A stretch of DNA of 64,000 nt, from the NCBI RefSeq assembly GCF_025371035.1, contig NZ_JANZXB010000003.1, forward strand, positions 310,001-374,000, in the 5' to 3' direction. Shown here in pieces: positions 37,521 to 46,243 of this stretch (the stretch's first letter is position 1; the number at the start of each line of letters is the position of its first letter). The notes under the pieces are model-generated. The model ran no database searches. It saw nothing but the letters and a program-made list of their open reading frames with translations, and was not told the DNA's origin. The stretch is from Sphingomonas sp. LC-1. GTDB taxonomy: Bacteria; Pseudomonadota; Alphaproteobacteria; Sphingomonadales; Sphingomonadaceae. The position numbers and the translations under genes are program-made.

Positions 37521-37600
37521 CTTCGACTTCGCTTAGCCTGAACGGGCGTTTGCATCCCGCTCTATTCTTACCCGCCGTTCAGCCTGAGTGCAGTCGAAGG
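37521..37600. repeat. Inverted pair of the dispersed 26-bp element
   Basis: Copy 4 (37521-37545, CTTCGACTTCGCTTAGCC...) and copy 5 (37575-37600, ends CAGTCGAAGG) face each other with 29 bases between and can form a long hairpin between uvrB and the MBL-fold gene, whose end is at 37619. Confidence 0.75.
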
Positions 37601-37618
37601 CCAAGGGAGTCCCTTGGC

Positions 37619-38785
37619 CTATCGCAAAGCCCGAACCTGCGGCGTGTCGAGGCAAGCCTTCATCGTGGCATCGCCTGTCCGCCCCGCGCCCGCCGCGCGG
37701 AAAGGCGCGATTTCCACCGGCTCACCCAGCCGAACCGCCGCAAACTGCCCCTGCGCGCCCGAGCACCGCATCGCCGCATCAAGCAGCTTGGGCGGCGTGT
37801 CATAGGCCTCATAGGAGAGACGGAACGTCCCCCAATGGATCGGGATCGCGGTCGAAGCGCCCAGCCGCTCGAAAATCTGTACCGCCTGTGGTGGGCCGAT
37901 ATGGCTCCCTGCCGACATCTGCCCAGGCACGAAGCGGAATGCGCCGATCGGCAACAGCGCCAACCGCACCGGACCGAGCTTTGCCGCTTCCTCGGGCCAG
38001 CGTCCGTCGCCCATGCCGGTGTCCCCCGCAAAGAAGATGTTCCCGCCCGGCAGCTTCACGACGAAACTCGACCAGAGCGCCCGATTGCGGTCGGCGAACC
38101 AGCGGCTGCCCCAATGATGGTTGCGGGTCACGACCACCGACACACCCGGCCGGATCGCCTTTTCGCGCCCCCAGTCGAGCGCGATGGCGGGGACACCGAC
38201 CTGTCCGATCACGCTGTCATTGCCCAGGCTGGTGACGACCAGCGGCCGGTCGCGCTGCCAAAGCTTTTTCAGCGTCGCCTGGTCGAGATGGTCATAATGA
38301 TTGTGGCTGATGACGACGAGATCGATCCTGGGGAGATCGTCGAACGCCACGCCCGGCTGCGCGACCCGTTTGGGGCCGAAGCCGAAGGGACCGGCCCGCT
38401 CGGCATAGATGGGGTCGGTCAGGATGTTGAGGCCCTGGGTCTGCACCAGCACCGTCGCGTGCCCGATCCAGGTCGCGACCATGCGCTGTCCCTGAACCCG
38501 TGCCTCGGGTCGGGAGGGGCGGACCGGCACCGTTTCGGGCCAGACGGGGCGTCCGTCGTCACCGGTCAGTTGCCGCCAAAGAAACCCGCTCCGCCCGCCG
38601 CGCGACGGCATCCGAAAGGTGTCGGCATCGCCATCGGGGTTGAAGAAGCGCTTTCCGTCATAATGGCCGCTCTCCGGCCCTTCATAATAGAGGCGATCGA
38701 GATAATGCGGCACGATCGTCGCGGCGAGGCCGATGAGTATCAGGATCAGGGCGAGCCCCTTGGCGATCCATCGCACAACTCTCAT
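37619..38785 (-). CDS. Membrane-anchored MBL-fold hydrolase (NAPE-PLD/RomA-like)
   Basis: 388 residues. An N-terminal helix (IAKGLALILILIGLAATIVP) anchors the protein. The metallo-beta-lactamase core is TWIGHATVLVQTQGLNILTDPIY, the metal motif is LVVISHNHYDHLD (HxHxDH), with further ligands in FAGDTGMGDG and IPIHWGTF. The arrangement is that of the NAPE-PLD/RomA/UlaG branch, which acts on phosphodiester or lactone substrates. Probable role in lipid metabolism; substrate unknown. Confidence 0.88.
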   Translation of the reverse strand: MRVVRWIAKGLALILILIGLAATIVPHYLDRLYYEGPESGHYDGKRFFNPDGDADTFRMPSRGGRSGFLWRQLTGDDGRPVWPETVPVRPSRPEARVQGQRMVATWIGHATVLVQTQGLNILTDPIYAERAGPFGFGPKRVAQPGVAFDDLPRIDLVVISHNHYDHLDQATLKKLWQRDRPLVVTSLGNDSVIGQVGVPAIALDWGREKAIRPGVSVVVTRNHHWGSRWFADRNRALWSSFVVKLPGGNIFFAGDTGMGDGRWPEEAAKLGPVRLALLPIGAFRFVPGQMSAGSHIGPPQAVQIFERLGASTAIPIHWGTFRLSYEAYDTPPKLLDAAMRCSGAQGQFAAVRLGEPVEIAPFRAAGAGRTGDATMKACLDTPQVRALR

Positions 38786-38878
38786 GCGATGATCGGCCGC
38801 CCAGCCTGGCCGATAGCCGATATGCCGCCGGTGGGGGAAAAGGCCCGGTGGGAAACGCGCATCTCGAAGCTCCTGAAA

Positions 38879-39280
38879 TCAGCGATAGATACGCGAAACG
38901 CGACCCTGCCACAGCATAAGAAGCGGGACGACGCCCAGTTCCATGGTCAATCCCAGCTGATGCCCGATCGAGGGCGCACCGACCATGGCCCAGGACAGTG
39001 CCCGCGCCAGCCCGCCCGCGACGACGAGCAGGCCGAGCAGGCGGAACCGCGCGCCCTTTCGCTCGATCGCGGGGATGCAGGTGACGAAGGCCAGCCCCAA
39101 GCCCAGAAATATCCCCGAGACATAGCGGAACTGGCTGTCCAGATCGGTGGGTATGGCAGGCGGATGACCCAGCCAGCCGGGCCCCTTCGCCACGCTGATC
39201 CCCCCGATCGACAGCGGCACCAGACAGGCAACCGCGACGACCAGTTGCAGCAGCAGCCGTTCGGTCCTGGCGCCGATCAA
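38879..39280 (-). CDS. DUF4345 membrane protein
   Basis: 133 residues from a TTG whose bases overlap the stop of the DUF2721 gene (TTGA). Four hydrophobic segments are visible: LLLQLVVAVACLVPLSIGG, VSGIFLGLGLAFVTCIP, FRLLGLLVVAGGLARALSW and LTMELGVVPLLMLWQGRV. The LDSQFRYVSGIFLGLG block is typical of DUF4345. Function unknown. Confidence 0.8.
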   Translation of the reverse strand: MIGARTERLLLQLVVAVACLVPLSIGGISVAKGPGWLGHPPAIPTDLDSQFRYVSGIFLGLGLAFVTCIPAIERKGARFRLLGLLVVAGGLARALSWAMVGAPSIGHQLGLTMELGVVPLLMLWQGRVSRIYR

Positions 39281-39729
39281 TCCAGGATTTCCTTGCGCAC
39301 ATGGATCGCACGCAGCGAAATTCGGACCTCGATCATGAAGGCGATCAGGCACAGGATCAGCAGGGTCACCGCCATGATGAAGGCCAGCGCGATCCAGGTT
39401 CCGATGTGGAATTTGCCGAGATTGGCGATGAACAGGACCGCGATGACGATGCACGCCATGACCGCGCTCGACACCGCCAGGAAGAGCGCGGCGTTGATGA
39501 TCGACATACGCCGGTCGAGCAGCCGCAGCTCCCATTTGTGGCGCAACCGCTCCGGCCCGTCATCGAGCTTGTGGATCATCATTTCCAGCCCGCGTGCCCG
39601 GTCGATGACCCGCGCCAGCCGCCCGGCGAGCACGTTCAGCAACTGCCCGATCGCGGCGAGCATGAAGACGGGGGCCAGCGACAACTGGATGGTCTGGGCA
39701 ATGGTGGTGACGGCGGGAAGGGTGGGCAT
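39277..39729 (-). CDS. DUF2721 membrane protein
   Basis: 150 residues from ATG at 39729. It has three membrane segments: QLSLAPVFMLAAIGQLLNVL, IINAALFLAVSSAVMACIVIAVLF and LAFIMAVTLLILCLIAFMIEV, with a conserved RLARVIDRARGLEM helix between the first two. This is the DUF2721 pattern. It is coupled to DUF4345 by overlapping stop and start. Confidence 0.88.
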   Translation of the reverse strand: MPTLPAVTTIAQTIQLSLAPVFMLAAIGQLLNVLAGRLARVIDRARGLEMMIHKLDDGPERLRHKWELRLLDRRMSIINAALFLAVSSAVMACIVIAVLFIANLGKFHIGTWIALAFIMAVTLLILCLIAFMIEVRISLRAIHVRKEILD

Positions 39730-39906
39730 CGCCGGAAATGGTGGCGTGTCGCGCCGCACCCGGCAAGAGGGAAGTGCTGTTCCGCATCGGGCCTTTTGTC
39801 CGCCGACTCCCGTGGAACTTGTGCGACCTGGCCCGGTTCGGCCTCCGCCCGACGGAGCATCCCTTCCTGCCCTGCAAGGCGGGAAGGGCGCGAGTGTCGG
39901 CCGGTT

Positions 39907-40215
39907 TCAGGCCTTGGAGAGCATCTTTTCGGCGCTGGTCTTCACGAACTCGCCGATCGGGCCGGCCATCATCGACAGCATCATCGGAATCGCGACCGTG
40001 CCGGTGATCGCGCCGTCGCCGATCGCCATATCGGCCTTCACCGTCTGCCCCATGGCGATGATGGTCAGCATCAGCCGGTCGTCGGCCGGCCATTCGGACG
40101 TCACCTGACCGCCGCCGGGAATCTTGGACTCCAGCTTGGGCAACCCCTGTTCGATGCGGCGGCGCGCCTCGGCACGACCCAGTTCATGGGGAATGTCGAA
40201 ATTGACCGATGCCAT
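39907..40215 (-). CDS. Polyhydroxyalkanoic acid system family protein
   Basis: 102 residues from ATG giving MASVNFDIPHELGRAEARRRIEQGLPKLE. The pattern (an amphipathic opening, VTSEWPADDRLMLTIIAMGQTVKADMAIGDGAITGTVAIP and a C-terminal helix) fits PF09650, found near PHA granule genes in some bacteria. No phaC or phaP is near. It may bind granules or small hydrophobic ligands. Confidence 0.8.
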   Translation of the reverse strand: MASVNFDIPHELGRAEARRRIEQGLPKLESKIPGGGQVTSEWPADDRLMLTIIAMGQTVKADMAIGDGAITGTVAIPMMLSMMAGPIGEFVKTSAEKMLSKA

Positions 40216-40398
40216 ATCCCGTAACTCTTTCTGTTCCGACGCCAATAGGACGCGGCGGATGACGCGTATTGACGTAAGCGTCAAGGCGCGGACCCGCATT
40301 ATCAAGGGGTTGCGGGCTTGGCCATCCGGCGCGCGATGGCGCTAAATCTTCCCGCTGGACACAAGCCCCCGCGCATTCAGCGTGATGTACTGTAGTGA

Positions 40399-40472
40399 TG
40401 GAGCGGGTAACGGGAATCGAACCCGTGTATTCAGCTTGGAAGGCTGCTGCACTACCATTGTGCTATACCCGC
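40399..40472 (-). tRNA. tRNA-Gly (anticodon TCC)
   Basis: The minus strand starts GCGGGTATAGCACAATGGTA, has the anticodon loop CTTCCAA, the T-arm ACGGGTTCGATTCCCGT, and the acceptor TACCCGC then T and encoded CCA. 74 nt. It lies downstream of tRNA-Tyr, 43 bases away, probably on one transcript. Confidence 0.97.
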
Positions 40473-40515
40473 TCATATCCGGCGCCGTAATCGGACCCTA
40501 GCCGATAGGCGGGGA

Positions 40516-40601
40516 TGGTGGAAGGGACTGGATTCGAACCAGTGTACGCTCACGCGGGCAGATTTACAGTCTGCTGCCTTTAACCACTCGGCCACCCTTC
40601 C
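40516..40601 (-). tRNA. tRNA-Tyr (anticodon GTA)
   Basis: Minus strand: GGAAGGGTGGCCGAGTGGTT, anticodon loop ACTGTAAAT, long variable arm, T-arm CTGGTTCGAATCCAG and acceptor CCCTTCC, A, CCA. 86 nt with encoded CCA. First of the two-tRNA unit. Confidence 0.97.
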
Positions 40602-40771
40602 GGGGTGTCGCTCCACCGGAGCGAGGCGGGCCCAATGCCGAAGCTGGGCGCGGCTGTCAACGCCGTTTTGTGCGTTTTTGCGCGGACCCCGGATGATCCG
40701 CTTGCTTGCATGTCCGGCGATCGGGACATAGCCTCTGTCCCATAACGAAGTTTCCGGGGAATCCATCACCT

Positions 40772-42382
40772 ATGCGCGTTTGCTTGCTCGCCGCCGTCGC
40801 GGCGGTCGCCCTCATGCCTGTTGCCGCCGCCGTTGCGCAGGATCGCGGCGCCGCCAATCGCCTGATCGACGAGGGCATGAACCATAGCCAGGTGATGCAG
40901 ACCGCCGAGCATCTGACCGATGTGATCGGTCCGCGCATGACCAACAGCCCCGCGATGCGCACCGCAGAAGGGTGGACCGCCGAGCAGTTCGCCAAATGGG
41001 GCCTGAAGAACGTCCATAAGGAAGGCTTTGCGTTCGGGCGCGGCTGGTCGATCGAGCGGGCGAGCGTACGGATGGTGTCGCCCCGTCCGCTGCAACTGAC
41101 CGCCATCCCGATCGCCTGGACGCCCGCGACCAATGGCGCGGTCACCGCCCCCGTGATCGTCGCGCCGATGAAGCGCGAGCGGGATTTCGACAAGTGGCGC
41201 GGCCAGTTACGCGGCAAGATCGTCATGGTCTCGATGCCCGGGACCGGAGACGAACCCGGCTCCGCGCCCTTCCGTCGCCTGACCGGCGAGGACATTGCCA
41301 AGCTCGACCTCTACGTCCAGCCCGAGCACGACCCCGAAAGCGCCGATCGCCGGATGAAGCGGCTCGACTTCGCGCAGAAGCTGGATGCGTTCCTAAAGGC
41401 GGAAGGGGCGGTCGCCTATGTCACGCAGAGCTATCGCGACGGCAAGCTGCTGCACGGCGAGGGCTATCTGTTCGGGCGCGGCGAAACGCCGGCGGTGCCG
41501 GGCATCGAACTGGCGGCGGAGGATTTTCGCCGCCTCGCGCGGCTGGCCAAGCTGGGCCCCGCACCGACGATCGAGGTGCTGAGCGACGTCCGCTATGACG
41601 ACAGCGACGAGAATGCCTACAACATCATCGCCGAAATCCCCGGCACCGATCCCAAGGCGGGCTATGTGATGGCCGGCGCGCATCTCGACAGCTGGGTCGC
41701 GGGCGACGGCGCGGCCGACAATGCGGCGGGCAGCGCGATGGTGATGGAGGCCGCGCGCATCCTCGCCGCCACCGGCCAGCGGCCCCGGCGCACCATCCGC
41801 TTCGCGCTCTGGTCGGGCGAGGAGCAGGGCATTCTCGGCTCGATGGCTTATGTCGAGCAGCATCTGGCGACGCGCGGACGACCGGGCGATGCGCCGCAGA
41901 CGGGCCTGAAGCGCTATTATGGCTGGACCAATCGCTGGCCGATCACGCCCAAGCCGGGTTACGGTGATCTGGCGGCCTATTTCAACATCGACAATGGCTC
42001 GGGCAAGCTGCGCGGCCTCTATGCCGAGAACAACCCGGCGGCGGTGCCGATGCTGAAGGAATGGCTGTCGCCCTATGCCTCGCTGGGGGCGGGCAATGTC
42101 GTGCAGCGGACGACGGGCGGCACCGACCATGTCTTCATGCAGGCGGTCGGCGTGCAGGGTTTCCAGTTCATCCAGGACCCGCTGGATTATGGCAGCCGCA
42201 TCCACCACAGCTCGGCCGATACCTTCGACCATTTGAAGGGCGAGGACATGCGTCAGGCGTCCGTGGTGCTCGCGGGGGTCTTGCTCGCGGCGGCGAATGC
42301 GGACAAGGCGTTGCCGCGCCCGCCGGTTCCGACCCAACCGGCGACGACCAAGCCCTTTGACTACACGGATACCAACGACTGA
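40772..42382 (+). CDS. Secreted M28-family metallopeptidase
   Basis: 536 residues from ATG at 40772 with a GGGGA site. A signal peptide (RVCLLAAVAAVALMPVAAAVAQ) is cleaved near residue 23. The PA-like insert lies around 110-250. The two-zinc centre is visible: AGAHLDSWVAGDGAADNAAGSAM (His and bridging Asp), WSGEEQGILGS (Glu pair), FNIDNGSG (Asp) and IHHSSADTFDHL (His). It acts as an aminopeptidase or carboxypeptidase outside the cytoplasm. The stop overlaps the next start (TGATG). Confidence 0.93.
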   Translation: MRVCLLAAVAAVALMPVAAAVAQDRGAANRLIDEGMNHSQVMQTAEHLTDVIGPRMTNSPAMRTAEGWTAEQFAKWGLKNVHKEGFAFGRGWSIERASVRMVSPRPLQLTAIPIAWTPATNGAVTAPVIVAPMKRERDFDKWRGQLRGKIVMVSMPGTGDEPGSAPFRRLTGEDIAKLDLYVQPEHDPESADRRMKRLDFAQKLDAFLKAEGAVAYVTQSYRDGKLLHGEGYLFGRGETPAVPGIELAAEDFRRLARLAKLGPAPTIEVLSDVRYDDSDENAYNIIAEIPGTDPKAGYVMAGAHLDSWVAGDGAADNAAGSAMVMEAARILAATGQRPRRTIRFALWSGEEQGILGSMAYVEQHLATRGRPGDAPQTGLKRYYGWTNRWPITPKPGYGDLAAYFNIDNGSGKLRGLYAENNPAAVPMLKEWLSPYASLGAGNVVQRTTGGTDHVFMQAVGVQGFQFIQDPLDYGSRIHHSSADTFDHLKGEDMRQASVVLAGVLLAAANADKALPRPPVPTQPATTKPFDYTDTND

Positions 42383-43125
42383 TGGCACGCCGAGGACATC
42401 GCCCCAGCCAAGCCTCCGCCAACCGCCCGCGCTTCTGGGGGCGGCATGCGGTGACGGCGGCGCTCGCCAACCCCAACCGCACGGTGCGCAAGATCTGGGG
42501 CACGCGTGAGGCGCTGGCCGCGCTCGACCTGCCGCCCGTGGTGCCGATCACCTATGCCGATGCGGCCGATCTGGGGCGCCTAGTCCCCTCCGACGCGCCG
42601 CATCAGGGGCTGGTGGCCGAGGTCGATCCGCTGGAGGATATCTGGCTGGGCGATCTGTTGCATGAAGGACAGGACGATCAGCGGCCGCTGGTGGTACTCG
42701 ACCAGGTGACCGATCCGCACAATGTGGGCGCGATCCTGCGCTCGGCCGCCGCCTTCGACGCGCTGGGCATCGTGACCCAGGATCGGCACGCGCCACCCGA
42801 ATCGGGCACGGTCGCGCGCTCGGCCAGCGGTGCCCTGGAGACGGTGCCGTGGACTCGCGTGGTGAACCTCGCCCGCGCGCTGGAGGAAATTGCGGAGGCG
42901 GGCTTCTGGCGGATCGGCCTGACCGGCCATGCCAACCAAACACTGGCGCAGGCGATGGGGACGCAGCGCATTTGCATCGTGCTGGGCGCGGAAGGCGAGG
43001 GGATGCGCCAGAATACCGAGGCGCATTGCGACGAGCTCGCCAAGCTGCCGATCAGCTCGAAGGTGGAGAGCCTGAACGTCTCCAACGCAGCGGCGATCGC
43101 GCTGTACGCGGTGGCGGCGCGGTGA
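42382..43125 (+). CDS. rlmB: TrmH/RlmB-family rRNA 2'-O-methyltransferase
   Basis: 247 residues. The N-terminal substrate-binding part has FWGRHAVTAALANPNRTVRKIW. The SPOUT knot has VVLDQVTDPHNVGAILRSAAAFDALGI, IVLGAEGEGMRQNTEAHCDELAKLPI and VESLNVSNAAAIALYAV. In E. coli RlmB methylates G2251 of 23S rRNA. The gene shares one base with the end of the peptidase gene and is cotranscribed. Confidence 0.93.
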   Translation: MARRGHRPSQASANRPRFWGRHAVTAALANPNRTVRKIWGTREALAALDLPPVVPITYADAADLGRLVPSDAPHQGLVAEVDPLEDIWLGDLLHEGQDDQRPLVVLDQVTDPHNVGAILRSAAAFDALGIVTQDRHAPPESGTVARSASGALETVPWTRVVNLARALEEIAEAGFWRIGLTGHANQTLAQAMGTQRICIVLGAEGEGMRQNTEAHCDELAKLPISSKVESLNVSNAAAIALYAVAAR

Positions 43126-43252
43126 TTTTCGGGGCGGTGGGTTGGTCCTGCTGCCTTTCTTGATCGCGCAGAGCGTGTGTTGGTGGTGAGCGCCCAGCCT
43201 GAAGGGGGTTTGTAGCTCTGGCCGATTGGACGGTAGCCGCCACTCCCACCCT

Positions 43253-43278
43253 CCGTTCGGCCTGAGCGAAGTCGAAGG
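43253..43278 (-). repeat. Dispersed 26-bp element, copy 6
   Basis: CCGTTCGGCCTGAGCG, ending AGTCGAAGG; one base differs from the copies at 8647 and 24404. Confidence 0.75.
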
Positions 43279-43290
43279 CCATGGGACGCA

Positions 43291-43429
43291 GGTTCGCGCG
43301 GAGACGCGGAGATGGCGTGTCCGGCCGTAAGGCCAGTCCGCTATCACCGCTGCAGCCTGGTCTTCCGGTCGTAAGGCGGGGTTCGATCGCAGCGCACCGG
43401 ACATCTCCGCGCCTCCGCGTCTCCGCGTG
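43291..43429. repeat. Inverted-repeat element related to the one upstream of ruvA
   Basis: The left arm GGTTCGCGCGGAGACGCGG (43291-43324) is inverted at 43397-43429 (CCGGACATCTCCGCGCC onward to TCTCCGCGTGAA). About 34-base arms, with GGAGACGCGGAG cores, enclose about 72 bases that themselves contain two GTAAGGC motifs. Shares its core with the element at 27913-28121. Confidence 0.7.
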
Positions 43430-43460
43430 AAAAAAAGGGCGGGGCCGAAACCCCGCCCTC
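43430..43460 (-). terminator. Rho-independent terminator of the ferredoxin gene
   Basis: On the minus strand AGGGCGGGG pairs perfectly with CCCCGCCCT over a TTTCGG loop, followed by seven T. Confidence 0.9.
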
Positions 43461-43483
43461 CGACGTTTACGGGAAATGCCCGA

Positions 43484-43801
43484 TCAATCCTCGGCCGCGA
43501 TCCGCACCCGCATCCCGTCCTGCGCGTCGCCGAACGGCAACTGGCACGACAGGCGCGACGTCGCATTTCGGTCGCTGGTCGAATCGAGCAGGTCGTCCTC
43601 GTCCGGCCCGATCGCAGGCAGCGAGCCGGCGAAATCGGGATCGACATGCACATGGCAGGTCGCGCAGGAACAGCACCCGCCGCACAACGCCAGCAATTCG
43701 TCCACCCCGGCGTCGCGGATGACCTCCATCACCGACAGACCGGCCTCGCCGTCGATTTCGCGTTCTTCCCCGTCGCGCGTCACGACGATAAGCTTGGGCA
43801 T
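43484..43801 (-). CDS. Adrenodoxin-type 2Fe-2S ferredoxin
   Basis: 105 residues from ATG giving [13 protein letters not shown] (AAGGAG lies 7 bases upstream; an ATG two codons earlier is too close). Four cluster Cys fit C-x5-C-x2-C and a distal Cys, in [13 protein letters not shown] and [19 protein letters not shown] is the acidic partner-binding helix. It likely feeds electrons to P450s or similar oxygenases; no partner is next to it. Confidence 0.92.
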   Translation of the reverse strand: MPKLIVVTRDGEEREIDGEAGLSVMEVIRDAGVDELLALCGGCCSCATCHVHVDPDFAGSLPAIGPDEDDLLDSTSDRNATSRLSCQLPFGDAQDGMRVRIAAED

Positions 43802-43858
43802 GTCCATTCTCCTTGTCGGTCGCGGTCTTGCCGGGCCAGAACGCGCGGATCAAGCATC

Positions 43859-44488
43859 ATGGGGCTGAGCGCCGAACAGATTCGCGAAAGCATGGATGCG
43901 CTGGCCGCATCTTCGCCCGCCATCGCCGCCGCGCTGGACCGGATCGGCTATCCCGCACCGCGAATCCGGGCGCGCGGCTATGCGACACTGGTCCGCACCA
44001 TATTGGGCCAGCAGGTATCGGTCGCCTCGGCGGATGCGCATTGGCGGCGGCTGAACGAATTGCTGGGCGATGCCAGCGACCCGACGCGGATGCACGGCGT
44101 CACCGACGAGGAACTGCGCGGTGCGGGCATCTCGCGGCAGAAGGCCGGCTATCTGCGCAGCCTGGCGGACGAGGTGACGAGCGGACGCCTGAACCTGGCG
44201 GACCTGCCCGAGGACGATGAAGAGGCGATTGCGCAACTGGTCGCGGTGAAGGGGATCGGCCGCTGGTCGGCGGAGGTCTATCTGCTGTTCGCGGAGGGGC
44301 GGACCGACATATGGCCGGCGGGCGATCTGGCGGTGCAGATCGAAATGGGCCGGATATTGGGCCATGACGCGCGCCCTTCGGAAAAGCTGGTCCGCGAACT
44401 CGCCGAGGCCTTTCGCCCGCACCGAAGCGCCTTGGCGATCTTCACCTGGCACCATTATGGAGCGGGAGCCGACGCCGCGCCGGTCTGA
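43859..44488 (+). CDS. DNA-3-methyladenine glycosylase II (AlkA-like)
   Basis: 209 residues from ATG giving MGLSAEQIRES. The HhH-GPD fold is seen as LVRTILGQQVSVASADAHWRRLNELLG, the hairpin LVAVKGIGRWSAEVYLLF, and DIWPAGDLAVQIEMGRILG with the catalytic Asp. It removes alkylated bases. It lacks the N-terminal TATA-like domain of E. coli AlkA, as in many short bacterial forms. It is divergent to the ferredoxin with 57 bases between. Confidence 0.9.
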   Translation: MGLSAEQIRESMDALAASSPAIAAALDRIGYPAPRIRARGYATLVRTILGQQVSVASADAHWRRLNELLGDASDPTRMHGVTDEELRGAGISRQKAGYLRSLADEVTSGRLNLADLPEDDEEAIAQLVAVKGIGRWSAEVYLLFAEGRTDIWPAGDLAVQIEMGRILGHDARPSEKLVRELAEAFRPHRSALAIFTWHHYGAGADAAPV

Positions 44489-44491
44489 CGC

Positions 44492-44710
44492 CTATCGTTC
44501 GGAGCGTCCTGGCCCGTGGCGAGTCGCAACACCGACCAGGATCGCAGTGGAAAGCAGGATCGAGGAGACCAGCCCGCCGATCGCGAGCAGGCCGCTACTC
44601 GTCACCTCGACCTTGGCGCGAAGGCGCAGACGGCGTCCGGCCGCCAGGCGCAACACCGCCTTTTGCGACGTCGTGGCCCGCCGGGGCGCGAGTTGGGTGT
44701 CTTGGGTCAT
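44492..44710 (-). CDS. Small single-pass membrane protein
   Basis: 72 residues from ATG giving MTQDTQLAPRR. A basic segment (KAVLRLAAGRRLRLRAKVEV) precedes one membrane helix (SGLLAIGGLVSSILLSTAILVGVA) and a short basic tail. It ends 3 bases from the end of the convergent glycosylase gene. No family recognised; a longer in-frame start upstream is less likely. Confidence 0.5.
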   Translation of the reverse strand: MTQDTQLAPRRATTSQKAVLRLAAGRRLRLRAKVEVTSSGLLAIGGLVSSILLSTAILVGVATRHGPGRSER

Positions 44711-44896
44711 CGCGCCACAACGCGCTCGACGGGGCAGGGGTTCAGGCGGGCCGATCGGGCAAGGCCATTCGACCAATGCGACATCGGATGACGTCGGGGG
44801 GCGAACTACGCCAAGCACCGCCGGTCCGACCGCAATCGGCATCGAACCGAACGCCGGGGCTGGCATCCCCGCCCGCCCGCCCTTAAGTCCCATGCC

Positions 44897-46243
44897 ATGC
44901 TGACCCCCGAACAGGCCCGCGATCGGGCCGCCGATATCGTCGCCCGCGCTCGTGCCGCCGGAGCGGATGCCGCCGATGCCATCTTCGCCGCCGATGCCGC
45001 GCTGGAAGTGTCGGTCCGGCTGGGCGCGCTGGAGGATGTGGGACGGTCGGAGAGCGAGGAGCTGGGCCTGCGCGTATTTGTCGGGCGGCGCTCGGCCAGC
45101 GTTTCGACTTCGGACCTATCGGGCGATGCGATGGATCGGGCGGTGGAGCGTGCCGTCGCGATGGCGCGCGAAGCGCCCGAGGATCGCTGGGCGGGCCTGG
45201 CCCCCGAAGAACGGTTGCTGCACGGTGCCCCGCCGATGCTCGATCTGGACGATGGCGGCGAGATCGCGCCGGAAACGCTGCGCGCCGCCGCCCTCGCGGC
45301 CGAGGAAGCCGCGCGGGCGGTACCGGGCGTGACCAATTCCGAAGGGGGCGGGGCCTCTGCCTCGCGCGTGGTCACGGCATTGGCGACCAGCCACGGCTTT
45401 GCGGCGGGCTATGCCGCAACCGGCTATGGCCTGTCGGTCAGCGTGGTCGCGGGCGAAGGCGCGGGGATGCAGCGCGACTATGCGCATCATGGCGCGCGCC
45501 TGCGTCGGCTGCTCGAAAGCCCCGAGGCGATCGGCGCCCGCGCGGGCGAACGGACGGTGGCGCGGCTCGATCCGGGCCGGATCGCCAGTGGGGCGATGCC
45601 GGTGGTGTTCGACCCGCGCGTCGGATCGTCGCTGGTCGGCCATCTCGTCTCCGCCATTGCGGGTAGCGCGATCACGCGGCGTACCAGCTTCCTGCTCGAC
45701 CGGCTGGGTGAGCGGGTGATGGCGGAGGGTATCCGGATCGAGGACGATCCTCACCGCCCGCACGGCCTTCGTTCGCGCCCCTTCGATGGAGAGGGGCTGG
45801 CGGTGTCGCCGACCGCGATCGTCGAGGATGGGGTGCTGGAAACATGGCTGCTCGATTCGGCCTCGGCGCGGCAATTGGGGTTGGAGCCGACCGGCCATGC
45901 GGCGCGCGGCACCGCGGGCGCGCCGGGCGTATCGACCAGCAACCTTTATATGGTGGCGGGCCGCGTGCCGGTCGATACGTTGATCGGCGACATTGCCGAT
46001 GGCGTCTATGTCACCGAGCTGATCGGCAGCGGCGTCAATCCCGTCACCGGCGATTACAGCCGGGGCGCGGCGGGCTTTCGCATCGTCGGAGGACGGATCG
46101 CGGAGCCGGTTGCGGAGTTCACCGTGGCAGGTAATCTGAAAGACATGTTCCTTGCCATGACGCCGGCTAATGATCTGGAATTCCGCTACGGCGTCAACGT
46201 GCCAACGCTGCGCATCGATGGAATGACGGTTGCCAGCGGCTGA
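44897..46243 (+). CDS. pmbA: TldD/PmbA-family metallopeptidase
   Basis: 448 residues. N-terminal LTPEQARDRAADIVARARAAGADAADAIF, the middle GVTNSEGGGASASRVV with TNSEG, PVVFDPRVGSSLVGHLVSAIAGSAITRRTSFL and the C-terminal YVTELIGSGVNPVTGDYSRGAAGF are the family pattern. With TldD it processes peptides such as microcin B17 and helps control CcdA. The start codon ATG follows a short leader. The end overlaps the next gene by 14 bases. Confidence 0.92.
   Translation: MLTPEQARDRAADIVARARAAGADAADAIFAADAALEVSVRLGALEDVGRSESEELGLRVFVGRRSASVSTSDLSGDAMDRAVERAVAMAREAPEDRWAGLAPEERLLHGAPPMLDLDDGGEIAPETLRAAALAAEEAARAVPGVTNSEGGGASASRVVTALATSHGFAAGYAATGYGLSVSVVAGEGAGMQRDYAHHGARLRRLLESPEAIGARAGERTVARLDPGRIASGAMPVVFDPRVGSSLVGHLVSAIAGSAITRRTSFLLDRLGERVMAEGIRIEDDPHRPHGLRSRPFDGEGLAVSPTAIVEDGVLETWLLDSASARQLGLEPTGHAARGTAGAPGVSTSNLYMVAGRVPVDTLIGDIADGVYVTELIGSGVNPVTGDYSRGAAGFRIVGGRIAEPVAEFTVAGNLKDMFLAMTPANDLEFRYGVNVPTLRIDGMTVASG

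Larger units (their letters stand above)
43126..43483. other. Repeat-filled gap between rlmB and the ferredoxin gene
   Basis: No gene seen. It holds one dispersed 26-bp copy (43253-43278), an inverted-repeat element (43291-43429) and the ferredoxin terminator (43430-43460). The ORFs on either strand are repeat-derived. Confidence 0.7.

Noticed and set aside
43052-43653. Minus-strand frames covering the rlmB end and repeats
   Set aside because: Contain repeat-derived text and overlap a certain gene and a terminator.
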